13,582 bases of DNA from Gemmatimonadota bacterium (GCA_015492755.1 WGEM01000400.1:1-13582); one strand, 5' to 3'. Shown: positions 1-10,565, counted from the stretch's first letter. The notes: a model not told the origin generated them from the sequence alone. Numbers and translations are program-made.

Positions 1-151
1 CGCACGTACTCCTCGTGGATGCTTCGCACCAGGTCGGGGCGCTCCACGTTGAGCTCGTCGAAGCATCGGTTCAGGAAGACGCCCCGCTCGTAGAGGAGCG
101 TACCCATGGCGCCGTCGAAGACGTGCACCTTGCCGTCGGCCAGCAGCGCCC

Positions 152-155
<4 letters not shown>
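1..155 (-). CDS. Homocysteine S-methyltransferase-domain protein, N-terminal fragment (left edge)
   Basis: Only the first 51 codons lie in the window; the rest is beyond the left edge. The protein begins [20 protein letters not shown], followed by an [13 protein letters not shown] segment. The FDGAMGT motif and the following Arg-Pro-Asp-Leu-Val helix are the N-terminal signature of the homocysteine S-methyltransferase fold (Pfam 02574), which moves a methyl group to homocysteine to make methionine. This form of N-terminus resembles bifunctional proteins that fuse the domain to 5,10-methylenetetrahydrofolate reductase. The fusion is inferred, because no reductase sequence is visible. The ATG overlaps the metH stop (ATGA, 152-155), and a GGAG (complement of 164-167) lies 8 nt upstream inside metH, so it is probably translationally coupled to metH. 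The family is fairly sure; the bifunctional nature is not. Confidence 0.8.
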
Positions 156-3874
<3,719 letters not shown>

Positions 3875-3889
3875 TTCGCCTCGCAACAG

Positions 3890-3920
3890 AAAACGCCCCG
3901 TGCGCGGGAGCGACAGGGCG
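3890..3920 (-). terminator. Terminator-like hairpin immediately before metH (possible attenuator)
   Basis: In minus-strand RNA, CGCCCUGU (3920-3913) pairs with ACGGGGCG (3901-3894) in eight continuous pairs including one G-U. An 11-nt loop separates the arms and UUUUCUGUUG follows (U4 at 3893-3890). This has the shape of an intrinsic terminator, though its U-tract is short. It ends about 15 nt before the preferred metH GTG, so it would act inside the metH leader rather than at the end of the previous gene. A T6 run on the opposite side (3925-3930) also makes it look partly bidirectional, but no plus-strand gene ends here. Confidence 0.45.
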
Positions 3921-3997
3921 GTGGTTTTTTAGCTCGTTCGCGGAGCGCCGTGGCGTCCGCGGGCCGCAATACACCTCAAATCGCCCGAACCGGATTG

Positions 3998-4087
3998 TGC
4001 CGGGCGCCCCCTCCGGTGAAGGGAGCACCCGGCATGCAAGCTATCATGCGCGGAGCCACGACGCCACCATGCGCGGAGTGCCGGGTG
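3998..4087 (-). promoter_or_regulatory. Three-segment mutually exclusive pairing element
   Basis: In minus-strand RNA order, A is CACCCGGCA (4087-4079), B is UGCCGGGUG (4034-4026) and C is CGCCCGGCA (4006-3998). A and B form nine perfect pairs. B and C also pair, and that helix extends to 15 pairs (4034-4020 with 4012-3998, two of them G-U) around a 7-nt loop. B cannot pair with both. Alternatives of this kind are typical of attenuators and riboswitches, but the B:C hairpin could simply be a 3' structure of the DUF5916 transcript; it has no U-tract. The pairing is read directly; the regulatory role is inferred. Confidence 0.4.
4045..4078. repeat. Two 11-bp direct repeats (CATGCGCGGAG)
   Basis: CATGCGCGGAG occurs exactly at 4045-4055 and 4068-4078, a 23-bp period, inside the metH upstream spacer and between pairing segments A and B. 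A tandem pair at about two helical turns could be an operator for a dimeric regulator, or part of the RNA leader. No known operator consensus was recognised. Confidence 0.4.
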
Positions 4088-4099
4088 TACCGTGCCCCG

Positions 4100-6805
4100 T
4101 CAGCGCGAGAACCAGTAGCTCACCTTGATCATGAACACGTCATCCGCCGGCGCCCCGAAGAGGTCCTCCATGTCGCGCCCGAAGCGGAAGGAGCCGTCCC
4201 GCAGGAAGTCGTTGCGGCCCTGCGACCACACCAGGAAGAGCGTGGAGCCCGGCCGGTACTCCCAGCGCAGCACCGCGTTGGAGCGGAACTGCCGGAAGTT
4301 GAAGTCGGGGTTCCCGATGGTGACGGGGCCCTCCTCCAGATCCAGTGTGACGCGGTCGCCCTCCGGCGTCGCCGCCACCGGTGCAATCCGCTGGTCGTAG
4401 CGCTCCGCACGGGGGTCGGTGACCCGCTTGAAGTCGGTGTAACGCCCTCCGCTCACGAAGGGCTGCGCGTAGAGTTGGAGGGAGAGCGTGGGCGTGAAGG
4501 CGAAGTCCACACGGGTGGTGATGCCCACGGTGGTCTGGTGGATTCGACCGAAGAGGTAGGTGGCGTCTCCGCCGCTCCCCAGCCGGCCGATCCACTGGAG
4601 ATCGTCCACGTTGCGATGGACGAACGTCCCCACGCTGAAGGTGGCGCGCCCCGAGGGGCGGATCCGGAGGTTCGGGCTCACCCCCAGCGACCACGAGTCG
4701 CTTTCCGGGCGCACGTTGCCGAAGGTGTTGACCCGCAGGTGCACCGCCTTTCGGCTGTCGGTGGCGAACCCGCCCCAGAAGTTGGTCTGGGCTTCCCGCT
4801 TCATGAGCGGCCCGCCGCGCAGCAGCCCGTCGCTGTAGGCTTCGAACTCCCGGTTCACGCCGAACCAGCCGTTCCAGAAGTTCTTGAGCTGGAAGTTTGC
4901 GTTCAGGTTTCCGCCTGTCCCGATCCGGTCACCATCGTAGTTCCAGACCTGCCAGCCGTTGAAGTTCAGGAACCAGTTCCGGAAGGGGCCCTGAGGGGAG
5001 GTGTGGTGGTAGCCGAGCCAGCCCCAGTGCACCAGGAAGTCGGCGTCGCGCAGAAAGCCCAGGTCGTTGGTCTCGAAGCCCGGCGTCCGTGTCTGGATCC
5101 CGGTGCCCACCCGCCAGGGGCTTCCGGCGAACTTGCTCACCGCCAGATTCGCGGACGCCCCGCTGAGGCTGGTGCGCTCCGGATCGTAGCGGACGTGGCC
5201 GGCGTCGGGGCGCTGGAAGTAACGCGCCGGGGCCCGCTGGACGCGTGCAATGGCGTCCGCGCTTCCCTCCACCCGGGAGGCCAGCACGTATCCGCTCACC
5301 TGCCAGGTGTCGCCCCGGAACCGGTGCCGCACGTCCAGCCCGCCAGCGTAGGCGGCGCGGTTCAGGGCGTGGGCGTCGGCCACCTCGCGGTCGCGACGCG
5401 TCGCCGTGGCGATGATCCCCACCGCCGAGCGGCCCTCGCGGAGGTCCTTCTGGAGCCTCAGGACGCCGTAGTTGGTGAGGGGCTCGACGGGCACCTCGTG
5501 AGGCTCACCCGCCGCCGGTGCGACGCGGGCGCGTTCCTCGGCGGTCACCGCGTGCAACGCGCCCACCGACCACCCGCCTGCGGTCTTCCCCGAGAGCTTC
5601 CAGGCGCCGAGGATCGTGGTCTGGTCGTCCGCCTCGGTGTAGCCGCCCTCGGGGTCGGCCCGGCCCTGCGGTGCCCTGCCGATGCGCCGCGAGTAGAAGA
5701 GCGATTCGTTGGCGTCGTCGCCGTCGCCCAGAGCGATGGAGAAGTTGAAGATGCTGGATCCCTCCAGGAAGAAGGGCCGCCGTTCGGGGAAGAAGGTCTC
5801 GAAGGCGGTGAGGTTCACCTGGGCGGGATCCGCCTCCACCTGGCCGAAGTCAGGGTTGATGGTGACGTCCAGCGTGAGATCGGAGGTGACGCCGTACTTC
5901 AGGTCGGCACCCACTGTCCCGGCGGTGGCGTTTCGCTCATAGAAGGGGTTGGCGTCGTCGCCGGGCGCTCGCCGGAGTCGCGCCAGCGAATAGGGTAGCA
6001 CCTCGAGGCGCCGGGGCGGCTCGAGGCCCCGTAGCCCCCGGAGCTCGCCGAACTTCGAGACGATCCCCCCGCTGGCGCGGGTGGTGGGCGCCCAGACGTC
6101 CAGCTCCTGCTTCCGCGCGATCTCGCGCATGAAGTTGATGCCCCAGGTCTGTTCCGGCGCGTCGCGGAAACGGAGTTGCGAGTACGGGATCCGGAACTCG
6201 GCGGTCCATCCCTCCTCGTCCACGGTGGTGGCCACGTCCCACACCGCGTCCCAGCCGTCGTCCTCCTCCACGTCGTCGAACCGGTAGACGTCGTACTTCA
6301 CGCCCACCGGGTTCACGACGAATTGAAAGGCGGTGCGGCGGTCGAAGTAGGAGTCGATGACCACGCCCACCAGATCGGAGTGGGAGGGTTGATCCCTCCG
6401 GGTGAGCTGGCCGACGATCTCGTGGGGCTGGGAGTCGTAGGCGCGGATGGCCACGAAGAGCGCGTGGGCGCCGTAGAGCACACGCGCCTCCGTCTTCTCG
6501 GTGGCCGGGGCACCCTCGTCCGGTTGGAACTGGACGAAGTCCGCCGCCACCTGTGCGGCGGCCCACTCGGGCTCGTCCAGGCGCCCGTCGATATCCATGC
6601 GCGCGTCGTCCACCCGCAGCGCGTGCAGCGCAGGCGGCGCCCCGCTGCAGCATCCCGACACCACGCGCGCTCCCGCGCGGACCTGCGGGTCCGCCGACGT
6701 CTCGTCACGCCCCTGGGCGCTTCCGGGCCCGGGAAGCGTTAGAATCAGGGCGCCCGCCAGAAGTACAACCCCCACACCGCTCATGCGCACACGATCCTCA
6801 CCCAT
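4100..6805 (-). CDS. Secreted DUF5916 protein with CBM9-like N-terminal domain
   Basis: A predicted outer-membrane or periplasmic protein of 901 aa whose biochemical role is unknown. The N-terminus is a Sec signal peptide: basic MGEDRVR, a hydrophobic stretch at about 11-25, and likely cleavage near GSAQ (28-31). Residues about 62-230 resemble the carbohydrate-binding family 9-like domain, with DGRLDEPEW (73-81), a VVIDSYFDRRTAFQF segment (148-162) and GWTAEFRIPYSQLRF (199-213). Residues about 270-901 are DUF5916, marked by NPDFGQVEADPAQVNLTAFE (317-336) and FFPERRPFFLEG. The rest is rich in alternating aromatic strands and ends VSYWFSR, suggesting a beta barrel. I chose ATG 6805 because it fits the signal peptide and has GGGGG four bases upstream; ATG 6784 is also possible. 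It is transcribed toward metH but separated from it by the structured spacer, so co-transcription is uncertain. Confidence 0.85.
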   Translation of the reverse strand: MGEDRVRMSGVGVVLLAGALILTLPGPGSAQGRDETSADPQVRAGARVVSGCCSGAPPALHALRVDDARMDIDGRLDEPEWAAAQVAADFVQFQPDEGAPATEKTEARVLYGAHALFVAIRAYDSQPHEIVGQLTRRDQPSHSDLVGVVIDSYFDRRTAFQFVVNPVGVKYDVYRFDDVEEDDGWDAVWDVATTVDEEGWTAEFRIPYSQLRFRDAPEQTWGINFMREIARKQELDVWAPTTRASGGIVSKFGELRGLRGLEPPRRLEVLPYSLARLRRAPGDDANPFYERNATAGTVGADLKYGVTSDLTLDVTINPDFGQVEADPAQVNLTAFETFFPERRPFFLEGSSIFNFSIALGDGDDANESLFYSRRIGRAPQGRADPEGGYTEADDQTTILGAWKLSGKTAGGWSVGALHAVTAEERARVAPAAGEPHEVPVEPLTNYGVLRLQKDLREGRSAVGIIATATRRDREVADAHALNRAAYAGGLDVRHRFRGDTWQVSGYVLASRVEGSADAIARVQRAPARYFQRPDAGHVRYDPERTSLSGASANLAVSKFAGSPWRVGTGIQTRTPGFETNDLGFLRDADFLVHWGWLGYHHTSPQGPFRNWFLNFNGWQVWNYDGDRIGTGGNLNANFQLKNFWNGWFGVNREFEAYSDGLLRGGPLMKREAQTNFWGGFATDSRKAVHLRVNTFGNVRPESDSWSLGVSPNLRIRPSGRATFSVGTFVHRNVDDLQWIGRLGSGGDATYLFGRIHQTTVGITTRVDFAFTPTLSLQLYAQPFVSGGRYTDFKRVTDPRAERYDQRIAPVAATPEGDRVTLDLEEGPVTIGNPDFNFRQFRSNAVLRWEYRPGSTLFLVWSQGRNDFLRDGSFRFGRDMEDLFGAPADDVFMIKVSYWFSR

Positions 6806-6894
6806 CGTACCCCCGTCGCTGAAAACCCCTCGTCCTCCCCTCCCCGTCGTCGGTGCCGGAGGAGGTTCCCGTCGCTCGCCGTCCCGTACGAGAC

Positions 6895-6959
6895 CCGGCG
6901 GCGTCCGGTTTCGTGGCCGCCGGCGGGCGCGGTGCGGCAACCCGAACCAAGCACCGCGC
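6895..6959 (+). promoter_or_regulatory. Two tandem GC-rich hairpins ahead of the dapF-like gene
   Basis: CCGGCGGC (6895-6902) and GCCGCCGG (6916-6923) form an eight-pair perfect stem with a 13-nt loop. GCGCGGTGC (6927-6935) and GCACCGCGC (6951-6959) form a nine-pair perfect stem with a 15-nt loop. The second ends seven bases before the AGGAG ribosome site of the dapF-like gene. They could be leader hairpins or operators. In such GC-rich DNA short perfect stems also arise by chance, so a function is only suggested. Confidence 0.35.
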
Positions 6960-6965
6960 GCCCTC

Positions 6966-6970
6966 AGGAG
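6966..6970 (+). promoter_or_regulatory. Ribosome binding site of the dapF-like gene
   Basis: AGGAG lies six bases before ATG 6977 and nine before the adjacent ATG 6980. It decides against the upstream in-frame GTG at 6932, which has no such site and falls inside the second hairpin. Confidence 0.75.
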
Positions 6971-6976
6971 CGTGAG

Positions 6977-7849
6977 ATGATGCGCGACGAAGCGCGTCCG
7001 CTACTGGCGCGGACCTTCTTCAAGGGGCACGGCCTGGGCAACGACTATCTGGTGTTCGAGGCGGGGAGCGGGTGGCGGGCGGACGCGGCGGCGGTGCGCG
7101 CGGTGTGCGCGCGCCACAGCGGGGTTGGAGCCGACGGCGTCGTGGCGCTCCTCTCGGGGGACGCGCCCTTCCGCCTCGCCATGTTCAACCCCGACGGAGG
7201 CGCCTTCGAGCGCAGCGGAAACGGGTTGAGGATCGTGGGGGCCCATCTGCACCGCACCGGACGCGTGCATATCGGAGAGGCGTTCGCGGTGGAGGTGGGG
7301 GGAGACCTCGTGAGGATGTGCCTGCACGGCGTGCGGGACGGGCGCTTCGACATCTCCGTGGAGATGGGCCGGGCCCGCACCGGCGCCGCGGCGGTAGGGC
7401 TGGATGCCCGAGCGCTGGATGCCGACGGACGGTTCGCCGGCCCTGACGGAACGCCGCTGGAGGTGGTGCCCGTCTCGGTGGGAAACCCGCATCTGGTGGT
7501 GCTCGCCCAGGGGGTCGACGAGGCCCGGCTGGAGGAGCTCGGCCCCTACCTCGTGGCCCATCCAGCGCTGGAGGCCGGCGCCAACGTTCAGCTGGCGGAG
7601 GTCACGGGGCCCGGGGAGGCCTTCGCCCGGGTATGGGAGCGAGGGGTGGGGCCCACCACCGCATCCGGGACCAGCGCGTGCGCGGTGGCGGTGGCGCTGG
7701 TCCACACCGGACGTGCGAGGCCCGGTGCGCTACGGGTCCGGATGCCGGGCGGTGACCTCCACATGGAGGTCACGGAGGAGCTGGACGTAACGTTGCGCGG
7801 ACCGGTGGAGGCGGTGATGGAGGGCGTCTGGCTGGGGCATGCCCGATAG
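6977..7849 (+). CDS. Diaminopimelate epimerase-family protein with both catalytic Cys replaced by Ser
   Basis: A soluble protein of 290 aa with the two-lobed DapF fold. DapF interconverts LL- and meso-diaminopimelate for lysine and peptidoglycan using a thiolate pair, Cys73 and Cys217 in Haemophilus influenzae. Seen here: HGLGND (18-23), HSGVGADG (47-54), FNPDG (70-74), GNPH (169-172), NVQ (203-205) and ER (221-222), so the usual diaminopimelate-contacting Asn, Glu and Arg positions are kept. The first catalytic motif reads ERSGNG, with S80 (codon AGC, 7214-7216) where DapF has CGNG. The second reads TASGTSACA, with S230 (TCC, 7664-7666) where DapF has ACGTGACA; C235 is the later, non-catalytic Cys. 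It may therefore not be a normal epimerase, so I give no symbol. It stands alone, divergent from the DUF5916 gene and convergent with lptG. Family sure, activity unknown. Confidence 0.88.
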   Translation: MMRDEARPLLARTFFKGHGLGNDYLVFEAGSGWRADAAAVRAVCARHSGVGADGVVALLSGDAPFRLAMFNPDGGAFERSGNGLRIVGAHLHRTGRVHIGEAFAVEVGGDLVRMCLHGVRDGRFDISVEMGRARTGAAAVGLDARALDADGRFAGPDGTPLEVVPVSVGNPHLVVLAQGVDEARLEELGPYLVAHPALEAGANVQLAEVTGPGEAFARVWERGVGPTTASGTSACAVAVALVHTGRARPGALRVRMPGGDLHMEVTEELDVTLRGPVEAVMEGVWLGHAR

Positions 7850-7894
7850 GCGTTTAGGCTGCGCTCTACCAGCGAAAGACACACGCCGGTGCCG

Positions 7895-8965
7895 TCACGT
7901 GCGCACGCGCACCAGGAGCACGAGCGCCGCGACGAAGAAGAGGAGGTTGGGGAGCCAGGCCGCCGTCAACGGCGAGATCGCCCCGGCCTCCCCCAGCGCG
8001 CCGGCGATCTTGAAGGTGAGCAGGTAGAGGATCACCGTGCCCAGCGAAACGCCGATCCCGAAGGCCGCGCCACCGCGCTTGTTGCTGGTGGCCAGCGGCG
8101 CGCCGAAGAGGATCACCACGAAGGTGGCCACGGCGATGGAGAGCTTCTGCTCCTTCTTCACCAGGAGCTCTTTCGCGTTGCCGCCGGTGCGCTGGATGAT
8201 CTCGGCGAAGTGGTCGATCTCGCGGTAGGTCATCTCGTCGGGCTCCAGCGGCTTCTCCAGGAGTTCCACCGGTCGCTCGGCGATCCCCGCCATCCGCATC
8301 CGCTCGAACTCCACGGTGCGTTCGGTGGAGTCCGGCGAGAGCGTCCGCAGGTAGCCCCGCTCCAGCGTCCACCCGTGGATGGAGTCCCACCGGGCGGCCT
8401 CGGCGAGGACGTGGAGGCCCGCGTGTCCGTCCGCCGGCGGGCGCTCGATGATCACCGAGGTCATCCGCCCGTCGGTGGCGGTGAGGCGACCCACCTGCCA
8501 GGTGAGGCCGTTCTCCGACCTGTACACGAAGTCGGAGCGGAACGTCCGTCCCGGCGCCTCCTGCCGCAGGATCTGTCCCGCGATTCGGTTCCCCCGGGGG
8601 ACCACTTCCGTGAGGGCCAGCGCCACCGCGGTGAGGATCACCCCCAGGATGAAGAGCGGGAGGACCACCCGGTGAAAGGAAATCCCACCCGCCTTCGCCG
8701 CCACGATCTCTCGGTGCGTCGTCATCCCGTGGACGGTAAACACCGTGGCGATGAGCGTGGCGATGGGGAAGGACCACTCGATGAAGAGCGGGAGCTGGTA
8801 GACGTACGCCTGTGTCACCTCCCAGGCGGTGAGACCCCGGTCGATGTACTGATCGAGATTCTCGGTGATGTCGCCCACCACGAATAGGATGGGGGCCGCC
8901 GCCAGACACAGCACGAAGGTGCGGAAGAAGGAGACCACCACCAGGCGGTCCAGGATGCGGATCAT
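7895..8965 (-). CDS. lptG: LPS export ABC transporter permease LptG (YjgP/YjgQ family)
   Basis: An inner-membrane subunit of the LptB2FG transporter, which pulls lipopolysaccharide out of the inner membrane and onto the LptC-LptA bridge. It has 356 aa, close to the family norm of about 360. Six membrane segments are visible: about 12-32, 54-79, 99-121, then 276-295, 301-322 and 334-353. Between the two bundles lies the periplasmic jelly-roll domain (about 125-270). HREIVAAKAGGISFHR (84-99) is the conserved cytoplasmic coupling helix that contacts LptB. The start is ATG 8965, overlapping the lptF stop as ATGA (8962-8965), with GGAGG (complement of 8973-8977) seven bases upstream; this implies translational coupling. 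The stop is 45 bases from the convergent dapF-like stop, and no clear terminator is seen between them. The F versus G assignment rests on gene order and similarity. Confidence 0.88.
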   Translation of the reverse strand: MIRILDRLVVVSFFRTFVLCLAAAPILFVVGDITENLDQYIDRGLTAWEVTQAYVYQLPLFIEWSFPIATLIATVFTVHGMTTHREIVAAKAGGISFHRVVLPLFILGVILTAVALALTEVVPRGNRIAGQILRQEAPGRTFRSDFVYRSENGLTWQVGRLTATDGRMTSVIIERPPADGHAGLHVLAEAARWDSIHGWTLERGYLRTLSPDSTERTVEFERMRMAGIAERPVELLEKPLEPDEMTYREIDHFAEIIQRTGGNAKELLVKKEQKLSIAVATFVVILFGAPLATSNKRGGAAFGIGVSLGTVILYLLTFKIAGALGEAGAISPLTAAWLPNLLFFVAALVLLVRVRT

Positions 8966-10419
8966 CCCGCCGCCTCCACCGCCGGCTCGGGCGCTCGCCC
9001 ACGCCACCGCATGCGCAGCCGCTCCACCAGTCCGTCCAGCGCGCCGCCCCGCAGCGAGATCTGGGTCCGCGCCATCCGCGCCGCCAGGAACGCGCCGATG
9101 AGGAAGAAGATGACGTTGGCCATCCACATGGTGAGCGCCGGGTCGGCGATGCCGCGGTCGGACATGGACTCGCCGCCGATGAGGCCGGCCCAGTAGATGG
9201 CGGTGATGGTACTGGAGGCGGCCACCACCATCCCGATCCCACCCTGCGGAAAGCGGATGGCCAGCGGGGGCGCCAGGAGCGTGAAGATGAGGCACGCCAC
9301 CGCGATGGCCAGCTTCTTGTGGATCTCCACCTTGTACCGGTTGGCGGTCTGGCGCAGCGCCAACCCGCGCGACGCCCGTGTCCGCGCGGTGATGACGATC
9401 CCCTGCGTCACGGGATCCCGGGAGAGGATCGACGCGCCGTCGCCCAGCATCGCCACCTCTCCTCTGATCTGCTGGGCCTGGAGTTCCCGCAACGCCACCG
9501 AGTCCTCGGGTGTGGGGAGCCCCAGCGCCAGGCGTACCGCCTGGAGTGACTTCTCGCGCATTTCCGCACGCACCGAGTCCAGCTCCGCCTCCCGCCTCGC
9601 GGCATTTTCGGCCAGCATGGCGAAGCCCATCTCGCGGTCGGAGCGCTCGGTGCCGCCGAACCGGCGTTCCAGCTCGTTGCCCACGCCCCGGAGCGGGACG
9701 ATCTGCTTCGTGAAGTAGAGGCGCTGGAACCCGCCGATTCGGTCGCTCTGCACCTCGTGGACCACACCGTCGTACAGCGTCAGGTAGAGGTCCGTCCGGT
9801 TCTCGTTGAACGCCATCTCACCGCGGGCGGCGTAGGTGGTACGGCGGCGCACCGGGTTGTTGGCGTCGAAGATAGTGACCTCCTCCAGCTCGTTGGTCAC
9901 CGGGTCGATGCGTCGGGCGGTGAGGAAGTACGTGTCCATGCCCGACTCGGTCTTGATCTCGTTCACCACCTGCTCGCGGAGATCGAGGGTGGGGCTCTTG
10001 CGACCGATGTCCACCATGAGGTTCTTTAGGCGGTGGTTCGCCTCCGGGAGGACCCGATCGTTGAAGTAGAGCATGAAGGCCGTGAGGCAGAGCCCCATGG
10101 CCAGCATGGGCACCATGATCCGGGCGGGGCGGACACCGCCGGCCGAGAGGGCGGTGATCTCGTTCGAGGTGGTGAGGTCGCTGAACACGTACAGGACCGC
10201 CGCCAGCACCGAAATCGGGAGGGACAGCGCGACCGTATGAGGTAAGGACAACACCAAAAACTCCACCACGACCGTCCAGGGCAGTCCCTTTCCGACGAGC
10301 CCCTCGACGCGCTGTGCCACGGCATTGAGGAAGATGAGGCCCGTCAGCGCCGTGAGAGCGAAGAGGAAAGGGCCGATGTGGACCCTGATCAGGTATTTCG
10401 TGATGACTCGCAAGCGCAT
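8962..10419 (-). CDS. lptF: LPS export ABC transporter permease LptF (YjgP/YjgQ family), long form
   Basis: The partner inner-membrane permease of LptG. Six membrane segments are visible: about 11-35, 52-78, 100-120, then 368-388, 394-414 and 429-450. The coupling helix is SNEITALSAGGVRPARI (85-101). The protein is 485 aa, well above the roughly 366 of E. coli LptF. The extra length lies mostly in the periplasmic part: residues about 240-350 are highly charged, and 262-320 (DREMGFAML through RELQAQQIRG) look helical or coiled-coil. A short basic tail follows the last membrane segment (about 451-485). ATG 10419 was chosen because the membrane protein begins naturally at MRLRVITKYL. A TTG at 10434 is in frame but less likely, and neither start has a strong ribosome site. 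It is the first gene of an lptF-lptG operon, diverging from the sprA-like gene. Confidence 0.88.
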   Translation of the reverse strand: MRLRVITKYLIRVHIGPFLFALTALTGLIFLNAVAQRVEGLVGKGLPWTVVVEFLVLSLPHTVALSLPISVLAAVLYVFSDLTTSNEITALSAGGVRPARIMVPMLAMGLCLTAFMLYFNDRVLPEANHRLKNLMVDIGRKSPTLDLREQVVNEIKTESGMDTYFLTARRIDPVTNELEEVTIFDANNPVRRRTTYAARGEMAFNENRTDLYLTLYDGVVHEVQSDRIGGFQRLYFTKQIVPLRGVGNELERRFGGTERSDREMGFAMLAENAARREAELDSVRAEMREKSLQAVRLALGLPTPEDSVALRELQAQQIRGEVAMLGDGASILSRDPVTQGIVITARTRASRGLALRQTANRYKVEIHKKLAIAVACLIFTLLAPPLAIRFPQGGIGMVVAASSTITAIYWAGLIGGESMSDRGIADPALTMWMANVIFFLIGAFLAARMARTQISLRGGALDGLVERLRMRWRGRAPEPAVEAAG

Positions 10420-10565
10420 CGCTGCGTCGTACAACCTCGGTTGGGGCTCCAGCGCTCCCGGCTCCGCAACGGGTGGAGCGGACGGCGGCTTCGGGCCGGA
10501 TCGGGCATTCCGGGCACTCCCTACACCGCGTACCCGCCGCGTGTTCGCCGGCTGACCCGTCTGCC
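10420..10565. other. Divergent spacer between lptF and the sprA-like gene
   Basis: 146 bases expected to hold both promoters. I see no convincing -35/-10 pair, no long inverted repeat and no clear ribosome site on either side. The sprA-like frame stays open upstream of its chosen GTG, so part of this spacer could in principle be coding. Confidence 0.4.

Larger units (their letters stand above)
3875..4099 (-). promoter_or_regulatory. Structured metH leader / DUF5916-metH spacer
   Basis: A spacer of about 225 bases between the DUF5916 stop and the metH start, with no convincing gene on either strand. Read as minus-strand RNA it holds, in order: segment A (4087-4079), two copies of an 11-nt direct repeat, a long hairpin B:C (4034-3998), a second hairpin (3961-3939; six-pair outer stem CGCGGA/TCCGCG with an inner three-pair stem), an A6 tract (3930-3925), and a terminator-like hairpin (3920-3894) next to the start codon. 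Where wobble pairs occur they are G-U only in the minus-strand RNA and become C-A mismatches on the other strand, which supports a functional minus-strand transcript. I could not match it to a riboswitch class I know, and I see no clear promoter. Confidence 0.5.
6806..6976. other. Divergent spacer between DUF5916 gene and dapF-like gene
   Basis: 171 bases that must hold the control regions for two divergent genes. No convincing -35/-10 pair was seen on either strand. The half nearest the dapF-like gene carries two inverted repeats, annotated separately. The half nearest the DUF5916 gene is pyrimidine-rich on the plus strand (around 6811-6846). Confidence 0.5.

Noticed and set aside
3943..3951. 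Possible SAH riboswitch: ACGGCGCTC on the minus strand upstream of metH
   Set aside because: It resembles the 3' core of that class, but the matching GAGGAGCG-type 5' strand is missing and this segment is already paired in its own local hairpin.
3920..4099. Possible cobalamin riboswitch upstream of the B12-dependent metH
   Set aside because: A loose resemblance near the CACAATCCGG segment is not backed by the conserved B12 box or the rest of the core.
6649..6660. Lipobox-like VSGC (residues 49-52) in the DUF5916 protein
   Set aside because: It lies about 20 residues after the end of the hydrophobic signal segment, too far for a lipoprotein signal. A normal cleavage site near GSAQ is better placed.
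6803..6940. Upstream start for the DUF5916 protein at 6940
   Set aside because: It would add 45 Arg/Pro-rich residues ahead of a good signal peptide and span the hairpins of the divergent gene's leader.
6932..6976. GTG 6932 as start of the dapF-like gene
   Set aside because: It has no ribosome site and lies inside a hairpin. ATG 6977 has AGGAG at ideal spacing and places the first beta strand normally.
7850..7894. Bidirectional terminator between the convergent dapF-like and lptG genes
   Set aside because: Only a four-pair stem (CGCT/AGCG) and no T-run could be found in the 45 bases.
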